DNA of 64,000 bases from Balneola sp. MJW-20 (GCF_040811775.1 NZ_JBFNXW010000002.1:124001-188000), one strand, 5' to 3'. Numbered from the stretch's first letter, positions 8,590 to 19,472 are shown. The notes: generated from the letters alone by a model not told the origin. Numbers and translations are program-made.

Positions 8590-9480
8590 ATGTCTAAACT
8601 ATCATTCTCAGGTCATGATTCTTTTCAATGCAGGAATTTATGGCTTAAGAAAGGCTATGAATTTGTGATCTATGATAAGGATTTTAACGCCGATGAGGCT
8701 GTTATTGAACTTGGAGTAGGTAAAAATATGGTTACCGCCATTCGATACTGGATGAGATCATTCGGTCTTATGGACGATGATGGTGGGTTAACCAAGCTTT
8801 CTTCCATGATACTAGATGATGATGGCTTTGACCCTTATTTAGAGGATATTGGTTCACTCTGGCTACTACACTATCATCTTGTTAAAGAGGGAAAGGCAAG
8901 TATTTATAATCTTTTCTTCAATCGATTCAGAAAGCAAAGAGTCGAGTTTACAAAAAAGCAGTTCAAAGATTATTTGGTAAATCATACTGAAATATTGGGT
9001 GAATCTCATTCTCCCAATACCATCGAAACGGATGTGGGTGTATTTCTGAAATCATATGCACCTGAACGGTCAAAGGGCAGAAAATACCTTGAAGATCAAT
9101 ATAGCTCTCTTCTAATGGACCTGAATCTGGTCCGGGTATTAGATGCAGAAGTTACTTCAGATAAGGAGACTCGTGAAACACGCTATGCGGTAAGAAATGA
9201 AAGAAGGGATTCCTTACCACTTGAAGTGTTTCTGTTCACGATATTGGATAATCCTAAGTTTGGTAAGTCTATTAGCCTCCCGAAGCTCATGAACGATCCT
9301 AATAGTCCTGGGGTAGTATTTGCACTTGATGGAGACAGTATCGTTGATATGATAAAATCCATTGTAAGGGAAAGAGATGATCTGGTATATAAAGATGATG
9401 CAGGTTTGAGGGAACTTCAGATATTAAAAGACATTGATAAGTTTCAAGTGATCGAGGAGTACTATAATGACAGAGGTTAA
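8590..9480 (+). CDS. sspB: SspB-like DUF4007 protein (phosphorothioation)
   Basis: A 296-residue protein with the DUF4007 signature at the N-terminus (SFSGHDSFQCRNLWLKKGYE). DUF4007 proteins are the SspB component of the SspABCD single-strand DNA phosphorothioation system, where SspB is described as a DNA nickase. It is first in an operon followed at once by an SspC-type ATPase, an SspD-type sulfurtransferase and an SspE-type effector, which is the diagnostic order. It overlaps sspC by 14 bp. Function is assigned by family and context. Confidence 0.82.
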   Translation: MSKLSFSGHDSFQCRNLWLKKGYEFVIYDKDFNADEAVIELGVGKNMVTAIRYWMRSFGLMDDDGGLTKLSSMILDDDGFDPYLEDIGSLWLLHYHLVKEGKASIYNLFFNRFRKQRVEFTKKQFKDYLVNHTEILGESHSPNTIETDVGVFLKSYAPERSKGRKYLEDQYSSLLMDLNLVRVLDAEVTSDKETRETRYAVRNERRDSLPLEVFLFTILDNPKFGKSISLPKLMNDPNSPGVVFALDGDSIVDMIKSIVRERDDLVYKDDAGLRELQILKDIDKFQVIEEYYNDRG

Positions 9481-12400
9481 AAGTACATTTTCACCCTCCG
9501 TTAACATTGAGAGAGATGACGAAAAGAGCTTTGAGTATGTGGTTACACCAAACTCAAAGTCGATCTATGAACAGATCCTTAGAAGTTTGGATACGGGGGT
9601 TCATTCTTTTTCCATAATTGGATCCTACGGCACAGGAAAATCCTCATTTCTTTTAGCCTTTATAAAGAATTTAAGAGGAGAACAGCACTTCTTTTCACCT
9701 CTCAATGGGGAATTTAAGAACGTTGAAAGCGTTGAGTTCGATACCATTGTTGGTAGCTATGGTTCCTTTATTGACGCTCTTCGAAATCACTTTGATCTGA
9801 CAGCCGATGCAGATGAAAAGGAAATTCTAAAAAAGATTGCTGATAAACAGGAAGCCTATAAAGAAGAAAACCGTCTATGGTTTTTGATCGTGGACGAGTT
9901 TGGTAAATATTTAGAGTATGCAGCGAAGGAAGACCCGGACCGAGAATTATACTTTATACAGCTGCTCTCTGAATATGCGAATGATGCGGATAGAAACTTT
10001 TTTCTTATCAATACCCTTCATCAGGCATTTGATAGCTATGCACTAGGACTAGATGCTCAACAAAGAAAAGAATGGGATAAAGTTCGTGGAAGGCTGAAAG
10101 AACTAGCCTTTAATGAGCCAGTTGAACAGCTCATTTTCATAGCTTCTCAGCATCTAAAGGGTAAAGAGATCTCCGTAGCAGAAAGTGACCTTTCTGAATT
10201 ACACGAGGCGATTGTATATTCAAAGGTATTTCCTCTGAAAAGCGATCTGAATCTTTCTTTAGCGAAGTCATTATATCCCTTAGATCCATTAGCAGCCTCG
10301 GTTTTAGCTTTATCGCTTCAGCATTATGGGCAAAATGAGCGCTCCCTCTTTTATTTTCTAGAGAGTGAAGAGCAATTCGGGATTAACCACTACAGAAATG
10401 ATCACTATCCATTTTTCTCGATCACGAATGTGTATGATTATCTGATCTATAATTACCATTCAGTACTTTCCTCTAAGTACAATCCACACTATGTGCAATG
10501 GAATGCCCTTAAGAGTTCAATTGAAAGAGTAGAGGGTGTATTTGATCAGAATATCCCGTCTTATAAAAGTGTAGTCAAAACTATAGGTCTGCTAAATATC
10601 TTCGGAGCCTCTGGAGCTAAAGTAGACAAGAAGTTTTTGGAGTCGTATTTGTCTATCGTTTCAGGGCTCGAAAATGTAAATCAGCTTCTGGAGGACTTAG
10701 AGAAGAAAAAGATTATCCGGTTCCGAAGTTTCAAAGACCAGTACATCCTATTTGAAGGAACGGACTATGATATTGAGTTTGAACTCCAAAACGCGGCCCA
10801 GAAAGTGGAACCGGTTAAAGATGTAGTTCCCTATTTAAAAAAGTATTTCTCTTTCCCCTTCATATCTGCTAAGAAGACATTCTATGAGACCGGTACTCCA
10901 CGCTATTTTGAGTTCATTATATCTGATAATGTGGTAGAAAAACCCATTAAACAACCAATTGATGGAGTAATTAATTTGGTGTTTTCGTCCACAATTGATT
11001 CTGCGGTGTTAAAAACTGGCGAAGATAATCGAGCTCTTTTGGTTGGGATTTATACGAATACAGATGAGGTCAGAAATCAGATTTTTGAGATCCATAAAGT
11101 GGACTATCTTCTGGATCGCGAAGATGAATTAGATAAAGTGGCAAGAAGAGAGCTCAATGCCCTAAAAGCTTCCTTAATATCAGATCTTAATGATGCATTC
11201 CTCAACAGTATCTATGATGATCAAGGTATCGTGAAGTGGATATTTAATGGCAAAGTGGCTGAAATAAATGATCAGCGAGAGTTTAATTCATTTTTGTCAA
11301 CGATCATTGATGAAGTTTATCCAAAGACTCCTATCTATAAGAATGAGTTGATCAACAGGCATAAAGTTAGCCCGGCTGTTTACAGACCTAGGAAAGATCT
11401 TTTGCGTAGAGTGATTGACTATGCCGATCAGCCAGATCTTGGATTTGATGAGTCATTCCCTGCAGAAAAAACCATTTACTTATCTCTTTTAAAATATCCT
11501 GGTTTACATAGACGTGTAGATGGAGTTTGGGGTTTTTATCCACCCGAGAAAGATTCTAATCTTTACTCATTGTGGGAATTTTGTGAAGAATTTTTCCAAA
11601 GTACCGTTTCTGGTACTAAGCCTGTTACAGACCTAATCTCGGAGCTTCAGAAACCACCAATGGGCCTTAAGAATGGATTTGTTGAGCTTTGGGTGCCACT
11701 TTATCTTTTAATGAAGGATGGAGATTATGCCCTATTTCATGAAGGGGCTTTTGTTCCTGATATGAATTTTGATGTCTTGAACCTTGTATTCAGGAATCCA
11801 AAGCTATTTGAGATTAAGGCATATCATATTTCGGATGTAAAGAAAAAACTATTTTCTAAGTACCGCGATCTTCAAGGAAAAGATGAGTCCGATGAGTTTA
11901 GTAATAAGAGCTTCATTGAGACAATTCGACCATTTTTATTGACCTATAATGAACTGAACGAATACGGCAGGAAGACAAATAGCATCTCACCACAAGCTAT
12001 TAAGTTGAGGGAGGCTATTAAGACCGCTACAGATCCAGAGAAAGTGTTTTTTGATGAATTTCCTCTGGCACTCGGATATCATAGTCTAGATGATCTTGAT
12101 AGTGATGAAGCTATTCAACAGTTTATTTATCAGTTAGATAAAGCTATAGAAGAGATAAAATCATCTTACGCCGAACTACTCAACAAGCTAGAGCAATGCC
12201 TATTAGCTGTATTAGAGATCGATAGTCAGACCTCTTTCAAAGGCTATTCTACTGAGATTCAGAAGCGATTTTCTTCAATAAAGAAGTATCGATTGGTCGA
12301 TAGGCAAAAGAAGCTATTGAACCGCTTATTATCCGAATTAAATGACAGAGATAAATGGCTGAATTCAGTGGGACTTTCTGTACTTGATAAGCCATTATCC

Positions 12401-12700
12401 AAGATAAAGGACGAAGAAGAAGAAGTATTATTCTCCAATCTTGAGAGTCGAATAGAAGAGCTAGAAGCTTTAATTGACCTGTCTGAGGAGAATATTGATC
12501 AAGAATCTGAACTAGGTTTTAATATTAAAATTACTCCCTTAGGTGATACGCCAATCAAGCAGAATCTCAAGGTGAGCAAGAAAATTTTAGTTGAAGAAAA
12601 GGATAAACTTGAACATATTCGCTCTAGCTTAACAGGTAATAAAAAGAAAGACTTAACATTACTAATTAAGCTAATTGAAGAGATCACATCAGATGAGTAA
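9467..12700 (+). CDS. sspC: SspC-like large ATPase
   Basis: A 1077-residue protein with a P-loop near the N-terminus (GSYGTGKSS, 52-60) and Walker B 'WFLIVDEFGK' (Asp143, Glu144). A long region without recognised motifs follows, becoming helical and coiled-coil-like after ~880. Position between sspB and sspD, and size, fit SspC, the ATPase of the single-strand phosphorothioation complex. It overlaps both neighbours (14 and 8 bp), implying coupled translation of a complex. A BREX-type or other AAA+ ATPase is the alternative, but no BREX genes are present. Confidence 0.78.
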   Translation: MTEVKSTFSPSVNIERDDEKSFEYVVTPNSKSIYEQILRSLDTGVHSFSIIGSYGTGKSSFLLAFIKNLRGEQHFFSPLNGEFKNVESVEFDTIVGSYGSFIDALRNHFDLTADADEKEILKKIADKQEAYKEENRLWFLIVDEFGKYLEYAAKEDPDRELYFIQLLSEYANDADRNFFLINTLHQAFDSYALGLDAQQRKEWDKVRGRLKELAFNEPVEQLIFIASQHLKGKEISVAESDLSELHEAIVYSKVFPLKSDLNLSLAKSLYPLDPLAASVLALSLQHYGQNERSLFYFLESEEQFGINHYRNDHYPFFSITNVYDYLIYNYHSVLSSKYNPHYVQWNALKSSIERVEGVFDQNIPSYKSVVKTIGLLNIFGASGAKVDKKFLESYLSIVSGLENVNQLLEDLEKKKIIRFRSFKDQYILFEGTDYDIEFELQNAAQKVEPVKDVVPYLKKYFSFPFISAKKTFYETGTPRYFEFIISDNVVEKPIKQPIDGVINLVFSSTIDSAVLKTGEDNRALLVGIYTNTDEVRNQIFEIHKVDYLLDREDELDKVARRELNALKASLISDLNDAFLNSIYDDQGIVKWIFNGKVAEINDQREFNSFLSTIIDEVYPKTPIYKNELINRHKVSPAVYRPRKDLLRRVIDYADQPDLGFDESFPAEKTIYLSLLKYPGLHRRVDGVWGFYPPEKDSNLYSLWEFCEEFFQSTVSGTKPVTDLISELQKPPMGLKNGFVELWVPLYLLMKDGDYALFHEGAFVPDMNFDVLNLVFRNPKLFEIKAYHISDVKKKLFSKYRDLQGKDESDEFSNKSFIETIRPFLLTYNELNEYGRKTNSISPQAIKLREAIKTATDPEKVFFDEFPLALGYHSLDDLDSDEAIQQFIYQLDKAIEEIKSSYAELLNKLEQCLLAVLEIDSQTSFKGYSTEIQKRFSSIKKYRLVDRQKKLLNRLLSELNDRDKWLNSVGLSVLDKPLSKIKDEEEEVLFSNLESRIEELEALIDLSEENIDQESELGFNIKITPLGDTPIKQNLKVSKKILVEEKDKLEHIRSSLTGNKKKDLTLLIKLIEEITSDE

Positions 12701-13886
12701 AGTAAGACATGTATTGGGAATAAGTGGTGGAAAAGATTCAGCTGCTTTAGCATTGTACATGCAGCAATACTTCCCGTCTATAGAATTAGATCTCTATTCT
12801 TGTGATACTGGGCGAGAGTTGGACGAAACCTATGAGCTAATAGATAAATTGGAAGCTCATTTAGGATTGAATGTCACCAAGCTTCATGCAGTCGAGACTG
12901 CCGGAATGACGATCCCTAACTTCGAAGAATCAGAAGAGATCTCTCCGTTTGATTACTTTTTAAAAGAGTATGGAGGATTTTTACCTTCTACCTATTCACG
13001 TTGGTGTACTAAGGACCTCAAGTTGAAGCCCTTTGAGGAGTACATTGGTGATGACCCTACTGTTTCCTATGTAGCTATTCGAGGGGATGAAAATCGAGAG
13101 GCCTATGTATCACGGAATGAGAATGTTCAAACCATTTTCCCTTTTAAGAAAAATATCTGGTCTTTCGATGTATTAGATGTGGTGATGGATTATCACAATA
13201 CGGGGCAGCTCAAAGACATCTATGAGAATATTGTAAAACCTGACAATCTCAACCGAATTTTGGAAGAGGTAGAACGTCCGATAAGTATGGATCATAACTT
13301 CAACAAGAAGGTTCGAACTTTACTTGATCTTGATGTTACTGCATTTAATAAGGCGGTATTTCATTTTCTGAAGAAAACGGAATTCCCATTGTCCCGTCTA
13401 AGCGAAGAAGAGTTTCCTCTCTTAGATAAAAGTCATGTTCCTCAAGGAGACCGAATCTTCGTTAGAGAACAGGTATTTGATCTACTCGAGGAGACAGTTG
13501 GCGTACCCGAGTATTATAAAAAGCTTGAATATGAGGTCGATGGGGAAGTGGGAACCTACTCACGAACTCGGTCAGGTTGTTTCTTCTGTTTCTACCAGCA
13601 GAAGATCGAATGGATCTGGTTGTATGAAAACAACCCAGAAAAATTCGAGGCGGCAAAGAAATACGAGAAGGATGGGTTTACCTGGATCGAAAATGAATCC
13701 TTGGATGAACTCACTCAACCCGACCGAATTGCTGAAATAAAAAGACAACACTTAGAAAAGAAAAAGAATAATAACGGTACAACCTCAAAAACACTCCTCA
13801 ATAATCTCCTAGGGGAAGACGAAAAGGGAGATTATTTCGATAAAGAAGATGAGGATTATGCGGGTTGTACGGTTTGTTTTATTTAA
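12693..13886 (+). CDS. sspD: SspD/DndC-like PAPS-reductase-family sulfurtransferase
   Basis: The ATG at 12693 places the ATP-pyrophosphatase loop SGGKDSA at residues 11-17 of 397. This family adenylates the DNA backbone phosphate before sulfur insertion. Cysteine pairs at about 295/298 (GCFFCFYQQ) and 392/395 (GCTVCFI at the very C-terminus) could bind an iron-sulfur cluster, as in DndC. An earlier in-frame ATG at 12675 would add six residues and is less likely. No sspA/dndA cysteine desulfurase lies in the window, so sulfur must come from an enzyme encoded elsewhere. Confidence 0.85.
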   Translation: MSKVRHVLGISGGKDSAALALYMQQYFPSIELDLYSCDTGRELDETYELIDKLEAHLGLNVTKLHAVETAGMTIPNFEESEEISPFDYFLKEYGGFLPSTYSRWCTKDLKLKPFEEYIGDDPTVSYVAIRGDENREAYVSRNENVQTIFPFKKNIWSFDVLDVVMDYHNTGQLKDIYENIVKPDNLNRILEEVERPISMDHNFNKKVRTLLDLDVTAFNKAVFHFLKKTEFPLSRLSEEEFPLLDKSHVPQGDRIFVREQVFDLLEETVGVPEYYKKLEYEVDGEVGTYSRTRSGCFFCFYQQKIEWIWLYENNPEKFEAAKKYEKDGFTWIENESLDELTQPDRIAEIKRQHLEKKKNNNGTTSKTLLNNLLGEDEKGDYFDKEDEDYAGCTVCFI

Positions 13887-13903
13887 AAATTAACTCTTAA
13901 GAT

Positions 13904-16156
13904 ATGCCAAATTACGATGGTTTAGCGTTAAAAAAAATCTTGGAAATGGAAAGTGATGGTGAACTGCTATTGCCTAACTTTCAAAGAGATTTTGTTTGGG
14001 AACGGTCAGATCAAAAACAATTAATAGCATCATATTTGATTGACATTCCAATCGGAAGCATACTTTTAGTTGAGGATAAAAAAGGTCAGTATGCAAGTAG
14101 AAAGTTGTGTTTCACTGAGAATTCATCAACAATTCATAAGGAGGAAATTCAATGTCAATACTTGCTGGATGGACAACAGAGAGTTTCTACACTTAAGAGT
14201 GTTTTTATTGATTTTTGGAAAGAAGATTGGTTGCAAGTTCTAAATAAAACTTACCATAAACTTAGAAATAGATGGTTTATTAAAGTAAAATTTGAATATG
14301 ATGAAAATGATTCTAATTGGCTTGGTCTGCAATGGTTAAAGTGGGATGAAGCAATACTAAAAAAATGTGAACCTCAAGATTTAATAGACCAGATTCACGA
14401 AGAAAAAATATTTGAAACTCAAACAAATAAGTGGTTTCATCCTGGGTTTCCTGAATTCTATATGTCGGAAAAAATCACTCCAGAAGAGAGTCTTGAAGTT
14501 GAAGAAAATCATGCCGCTAAGCAGGATATACTTAATCAGATAATATCAGAAAAATCCGTAAGTGATGGTTTAATACCACTTTACATAGTTTTTGATGATA
14601 ATGATGATTTGCTAACTCAGATATTGAATAAAATTGCAAATAAGAGAGCAGATAAACTCGAAGCGCTCTATAAAAATAATGAGAAAAAGCTAAAATACAT
14701 ATTCTCAGATAATAGAAGCATCCATAAAAAATTAGGTGACTATGATAGTGGAGACTCTGATATTATTCAAGCTTGGGCATCCCTAAAAGCAAAGTGGGTT
14801 GAGGGAGTAAAAACATACCTATCATCACTAAAAAAACAGGAAATTGCCGTAACTACTCTTGATAAGAGTGAAATTAACAGAGCGATCTCTGTTTTTGAGT
14901 ATATGAACAAACAGGGAGTAACTCTTGATGCATTTGACTTAATAGTTGCAAGGGCTGCTGTTGACAACAAACATGGCATCTCATTAAGAGAAGAGCTAGT
15001 ACAAAATTTTAACAATGAATATAAAATACCAAGTAAGTTAAAGCCGCCAGCATTAAAAAAACTCAATGAATGGCACCCTACTTTTTTTGGTATCTTTGAA
15101 AAGGATAATATCAACTCATCTACTCAGCAAGTTTTTATTAATGTACTTGCATTAAACTCATATTTTAATTCTTCTGAATCGATTGATAAAGCATATGAAG
15201 GGTTAAAAACTGAGCACATAAAAAGTAAGACAGCTATTGATTTAAAATCAGATGAGATCAATAGTAATTTCAATCCAACTCTAAATGGATTAAAGAGAGC
15301 ATTTGCCTTTTTTCAATTTAAGCTTGGGTGTTCTAAAATTACCGATATAAGTTATCGTTTAATGCTTTTACCAATAGCTTTTTTTCTGCAAGAGGATGAA
15401 ATTTGGAGTGATGAAGAAAGCCTAAATAAACTTGAATACTGGTACTGGGTGTCATTGCTTTCGGACTCTTTCAGAGATGACAAACAACAAAGAGTAATAG
15501 ATGATATAATTAGCTTATATGAGTGGTTGTTTGAAGAAAGTAATAACCCTTTCAATGATAGATATAAGAAAGTTTTGGCAGTAGACGGATGGTCAGATAA
15601 GAATACCTTAATACAAAATGATAAAAATATTTCTGCCCATAGTAGTATTAAGAATGGTCTTTTATCCTTTATTTTATCGCAAACACCCTACGATCTTTTG
15701 CCAATTTCCTACAAGCAAAAAAAACTAACTACCATTGATTTTACCGACCTTGAAATTCAGGATGGAGAATTTAACAGTTTCGGATATGTACACAACATCG
15801 AAAAGGGTAAGGATATACTAATAAGAAGAAATATTCATCATATTGCTCCTATTAACAGTTTGAATTTTTGGGATAAAAATGATGACGATATAAGGAATAA
15901 CAAGGATCATAAATATAATTCACCTTTAAACCTTACAATCATTTCTCAAATATCTAACAATCGAATTAGAGATAAAAAACTTAATGATTATATAAAAAAT
16001 ATAGACTCTAAATCTTTACAGTCACATTATATTAATAAAGAATATCTTGAAAACATTGAAAATGACGAGTCTTATTTAAGATTCTTAGAATCTAGATTTA
16101 ATTCAATTAGAGGCAAAGTAATGTCTCACCTAGATGATCTCGTACCGTCACATTGA
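13904..16156 (+). CDS. sspE: SspE-like DUF262-DUF1524 phosphorothioate-sensing nuclease
   Basis: A 750-residue protein. The N-terminal DUF262 domain has 'PNFQRDFVW' (24-32) and the NTPase motif DGQQR (89-93). The C-terminal DUF1524 HNH-like domain has 'HHIAP' (about 645-649) and 'SPLNLTIIS' followed by 'NNRIRDK'. This two-domain layout is shared by GmrSD and SspE. Placement 17 bp after sspD favours SspE, which senses phosphorothioates, hydrolyses NTP and nicks DNA. Both active-site motifs appear intact. AT content is higher than in sspB-D. Confidence 0.83.
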   Translation: MPNYDGLALKKILEMESDGELLLPNFQRDFVWERSDQKQLIASYLIDIPIGSILLVEDKKGQYASRKLCFTENSSTIHKEEIQCQYLLDGQQRVSTLKSVFIDFWKEDWLQVLNKTYHKLRNRWFIKVKFEYDENDSNWLGLQWLKWDEAILKKCEPQDLIDQIHEEKIFETQTNKWFHPGFPEFYMSEKITPEESLEVEENHAAKQDILNQIISEKSVSDGLIPLYIVFDDNDDLLTQILNKIANKRADKLEALYKNNEKKLKYIFSDNRSIHKKLGDYDSGDSDIIQAWASLKAKWVEGVKTYLSSLKKQEIAVTTLDKSEINRAISVFEYMNKQGVTLDAFDLIVARAAVDNKHGISLREELVQNFNNEYKIPSKLKPPALKKLNEWHPTFFGIFEKDNINSSTQQVFINVLALNSYFNSSESIDKAYEGLKTEHIKSKTAIDLKSDEINSNFNPTLNGLKRAFAFFQFKLGCSKITDISYRLMLLPIAFFLQEDEIWSDEESLNKLEYWYWVSLLSDSFRDDKQQRVIDDIISLYEWLFEESNNPFNDRYKKVLAVDGWSDKNTLIQNDKNISAHSSIKNGLLSFILSQTPYDLLPISYKQKKLTTIDFTDLEIQDGEFNSFGYVHNIEKGKDILIRRNIHHIAPINSLNFWDKNDDDIRNNKDHKYNSPLNLTIISQISNNRIRDKKLNDYIKNIDSKSLQSHYINKEYLENIENDESYLRFLESRFNSIRGKVMSHLDDLVPSH

Positions 16157-16219
16157 GTTTAATATGAGTTGTATTTGCTAATTATGCTTGACATAAATAG
16201 ATGCCATTGACACGCTTTT

Positions 16220-17833
16220 ATGATATATCCAGAGAATATTATAAGACCAAAAGAGTCAAACTATCCAGAAAAAAGGGTCCATGACTGTTTAAAAAAGATA
16301 TCCGAAAAGTATGACATCTTTTATTCGAAACGATTTATTGCAGCAACAGAAGGAGAGAAAATTGAATATGAAATTGACTTCATTGTTGCCTTGCCAAATG
16401 AGGCGATTCTAGTTCTTGAGGTTAAGGGCGGAACTATTCAATATGATGGTGAACAGGACGTTTGGATTCAATCCGGGAGAGAACTAAAAAAAGATCCGAT
16501 CAAGCAGGTAACATCGGCATCACATAGTCTAGTAAAAAGATATCCTAACCTTTCTTCAAAAGTTCCTTTTGGATGGGCCTTAGTTTTTCCCGAGTCAGAA
16601 CTTCCAGATCATTTTGCTACGCCTACCAATATATCTAGACAACAAATCATCGACCAGAAGGATCTAATAGATATTGAAAGTGCAATAGAGAATGCAATCA
16701 GTTTCTGGAAGAGTAAATTATCAGAGAAACAGGGGGCTAGGCATTACGAGTATAACAACTTCAAAGAGTCAATACTTCGTGGCATAGGATTTGTAAAGAA
16801 ACTTGGGACAAAAATTCAGTATGATGAACAGGCTATCCTTAGATTGACGGATAGGCAATTCGACATTTTTAAAAGAGCATTAGGTAATAAAAGACTAATT
16901 GTAAACGGAGTAGCAGGTTCCGGAAAAACTCTGATTGCGAAGTCATTAGCTTCTGAGTTTACTGAATCAGGCCTTAATACTTTGATGCTTTGTTATAACA
17001 AAACTCTGTCAAGAAAACTGTCTTATGATACAAGCAGTAAGTACAATGACAACTTAAGAGTATACAGCTATCATAGCTTTGCTAAGCGAAGAATTGATGA
17101 GGTTGATCCTGGATGGTGGGAAGATCAATCCCATGACAGCAATTTTTGGGAACTAGAGGTAGCGATAAAGTTGGATGAAATATCAGATCATTTTGAATAT
17201 AAATATGATGTATTAATCATAGACGAGGCCCAGGATTTTAAAGATCTCTGGATCGAGTCACTTCTAAATTTTATTGAAGGCTCATCTAAAATGTATCTTT
17301 TTACTGATCAAGACCAGGATATATTTAACAGAAGACTTAGTGTATTTGAAATGATGGGGTTTGCACAGTACGAACTAACTGAGAATTGCAGAAATACACA
17401 AAAAATCATAGATCTTTTAAATGAATGTTCAACTCAAGAGATTCGATCTTTCGAAGATAGTCCTATCGGAGAAGATGTAGTTCATAATATCTTTAAAACT
17501 GACCAAGACCTTGTTGATTCCTTTAAGGAAGGTGTACTCAAGTTAACGAAAGAAGAAGGTCTCAATACAGATCAGATTACCATCTTGCTGAATAGTCAAA
17601 AAGCAGAGTCTCCGTTAAACGAAGTAACTAAGATCGGTAAGTATGATTTTCGTTCTCTTGCTCAAAATGGAAGGTATTTTAGAGATACCATTCATTTTAC
17701 TACGATAAATGTCTTTAAGGGATTAGAGTCGGATGTGGTTTTTTTAGTTAATCCCGATAAGGAAAATAAGAAAAAATTTTATACTGAGGCTTCAAGAGCA
17801 AAGCATAAGCTAGTGATTTTAGAGTCGCAATAA
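16220..17833 (+). CDS. NERD nuclease-UvrD helicase fusion
   Basis: A 537-residue protein. Residues ~15-135 form a NERD domain with a PD-(D/E)XK core: Asp53, then Glu67-Val-Lys69 in 'LVLEVKGG'. A UvrD/Rep-type SF1 helicase follows, with Walker A GVAGSGKT (230-237), Walker B 'LIIDEAQD' (DEAQ 335-338) and a late motif 'INVFKGLESDVVFLV'. It lies 63 bp after sspE on the same strand. By position it could belong to an sspFGH-like effector set, which is reported to work with sspBCD and to be compatible with sspE; I do not assign a symbol. Confidence 0.82.
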   Translation: MIYPENIIRPKESNYPEKRVHDCLKKISEKYDIFYSKRFIAATEGEKIEYEIDFIVALPNEAILVLEVKGGTIQYDGEQDVWIQSGRELKKDPIKQVTSASHSLVKRYPNLSSKVPFGWALVFPESELPDHFATPTNISRQQIIDQKDLIDIESAIENAISFWKSKLSEKQGARHYEYNNFKESILRGIGFVKKLGTKIQYDEQAILRLTDRQFDIFKRALGNKRLIVNGVAGSGKTLIAKSLASEFTESGLNTLMLCYNKTLSRKLSYDTSSKYNDNLRVYSYHSFAKRRIDEVDPGWWEDQSHDSNFWELEVAIKLDEISDHFEYKYDVLIIDEAQDFKDLWIESLLNFIEGSSKMYLFTDQDQDIFNRRLSVFEMMGFAQYELTENCRNTQKIIDLLNECSTQEIRSFEDSPIGEDVVHNIFKTDQDLVDSFKEGVLKLTKEEGLNTDQITILLNSQKAESPLNEVTKIGKYDFRSLAQNGRYFRDTIHFTTINVFKGLESDVVFLVNPDKENKKKFYTEASRAKHKLVILESQ

Positions 17834-17843
17834 AGTTGGTGAA

Positions 17844-19472
17844 ATGGAAAAATGGTTAAGCAGGCTTGATTTAAATACGTTGAGGAAATTAGCTGGGGAA
17901 GTTGTTCTTCAAGCGATCGAAGATAAAGTCAAATCGAACTTAGAAGGTGAACTGTCTAAAGTACTTTTATATAAGTATGGTTACAGTATACTTGAACAAA
18001 AAAATATTAGACTCGCAATAATTGATTCGTTTAGCCAAGTAGAATCAGAACGATTAGCGGCTAAACTCGGAATCAGATATGAAGGTAAAAGTTTAATTTG
18101 GTTGATTACGGAGATTCAAAAAAAGTTTAAGTCATTCACTTACAATAAATCGCTAATTCTCTGTGATTTTTTGGGACTATCCGAAGATTATCACAAACAA
18201 AACAATGTTGATGAACGCCCTTCTAGTGTAAGTATAACAGTTAAACATAATGAAGAGGCTCGTTTAAAATCTTACCTGCATCCATACCAAAAAGGAGTAA
18301 AAGACCAGGCTTTGTCTAGATTAATCACGAATAGCTCTGATTCTTTTATGGTGCAGATGCCAACAGGATCTGGTAAAACCTACACTGCACAGGAAGTAAT
18401 GGTTGATGTATTGCGTAGTCCAAATTTTAACAAATTTGTGGTATGGATAGTTAATAGCAATGAATTAGCTGAACAAGCCTTTGAATCATTTCAGCATCTA
18501 TGGAAGATCAAGGGTGATAAAGAGATCTTACTTCATAGAATGTTCGGGAAATTTGAACCCAAATTTACTCCAAACAATTATGGTGCTGTATTTATTGGAT
18601 TTGATAAGCTAAACTCAATTCTAACCAATTACGAACACAAACATTATGAGGAAACAAAATTTTTAATTGAAAATACTGAATTGGTGATAGTAGATGAGGC
18701 ACATAAATCTGTTGCCGAAACTTACAATAATTGTATTGAGGCATTTAATACTTATAAATCAAAACTCATAGGATTAACTGCTACTCCTGGAAGAGGAAGT
18801 GTTGATGAAACCTTGGAATTAGTTGATTTATTTTCAGGTGATATTGTTCAAATTATTGATGAAAATAACCATCCCATTTCTGACCCAATTAGTTTCCTCC
18901 AAAAAGAAGAGTATTTAGCTGAAATAGATGTCGAGTTGTTTAAAACAGATGTAGCCGTAAAAGAATCAACAGAAGGGTCAATATTAGAGACTTTATCTAA
19001 GAACCCTTCTAGAAATTCAAAGATTATAGACTTGATACGGCAGGCAAATGAGAATAAAGAGTCAACGCTTGTGTTCGCCTGCAGCCTTGACCATGTAATT
19101 GCTTTGAAAATCCTTTGTGATCATGAAAATATTCCGGTTGAGTTTATAATCGGTTCAGTAAATCAAGCTGAACGCCTAAATATCCTTCAAAGATTCAAAG
19201 ACAAAGAATTCTTCATACTTATAAATCTGGATATTCTATCAACTGGTATCGATGTTCCGAATGTGAATAAACTGATAATAACGCGACCAGTCGGATCATC
19301 AATCTTATATAGTCAAATAGTTGGAAGAGCGCTTAGGGGTGTTAAAAATGGTGGAAACCATAGAAATACAATAATTAATCTTAAAGACAATCTTTTAAAC
19401 TACTCTGATATTAATTCACTGTTCGGAAAATTTGAATTGGAGTGGCAAGGGAAAATTAATTACTCGTCATGA
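17844..19472 (+). CDS. DEAD/DEAH-box superfamily 2 helicase
   Basis: A 542-residue protein. A helical N-terminal domain of ~140 residues precedes the SF2 core: 'HPYQKG' Q-like motif, Walker A PTGSGKT (173-179), DEAH (284-287), 'LTATPGR' motif III and the C-terminal motif 'STGIDVPNV...QIVGRALRG'. All ATPase motifs look complete. It starts 10 bp after the NERD-helicase gene and overlaps the next gene as ATGA. It resembles type I/III restriction-subunit helicases in its core but has no visible nuclease motif. Confidence 0.82.
   Translation: MEKWLSRLDLNTLRKLAGEVVLQAIEDKVKSNLEGELSKVLLYKYGYSILEQKNIRLAIIDSFSQVESERLAAKLGIRYEGKSLIWLITEIQKKFKSFTYNKSLILCDFLGLSEDYHKQNNVDERPSSVSITVKHNEEARLKSYLHPYQKGVKDQALSRLITNSSDSFMVQMPTGSGKTYTAQEVMVDVLRSPNFNKFVVWIVNSNELAEQAFESFQHLWKIKGDKEILLHRMFGKFEPKFTPNNYGAVFIGFDKLNSILTNYEHKHYEETKFLIENTELVIVDEAHKSVAETYNNCIEAFNTYKSKLIGLTATPGRGSVDETLELVDLFSGDIVQIIDENNHPISDPISFLQKEEYLAEIDVELFKTDVAVKESTEGSILETLSKNPSRNSKIIDLIRQANENKESTLVFACSLDHVIALKILCDHENIPVEFIIGSVNQAERLNILQRFKDKEFFILINLDILSTGIDVPNVNKLIITRPVGSSILYSQIVGRALRGVKNGGNHRNTIINLKDNLLNYSDINSLFGKFELEWQGKINYSS

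Noticed and set aside
8590..13886. BREX or Dnd system
   Set aside because: No PglX/PglZ/BrxC genes and no DndD/DndE; DUF4007 plus ATPase plus DndC-like protein is the Ssp set.
13904..16156. Type IV GmrSD restriction enzyme
   Set aside because: The domain order fits GmrSD, but immediate position after sspBCD makes SspE the better reading.
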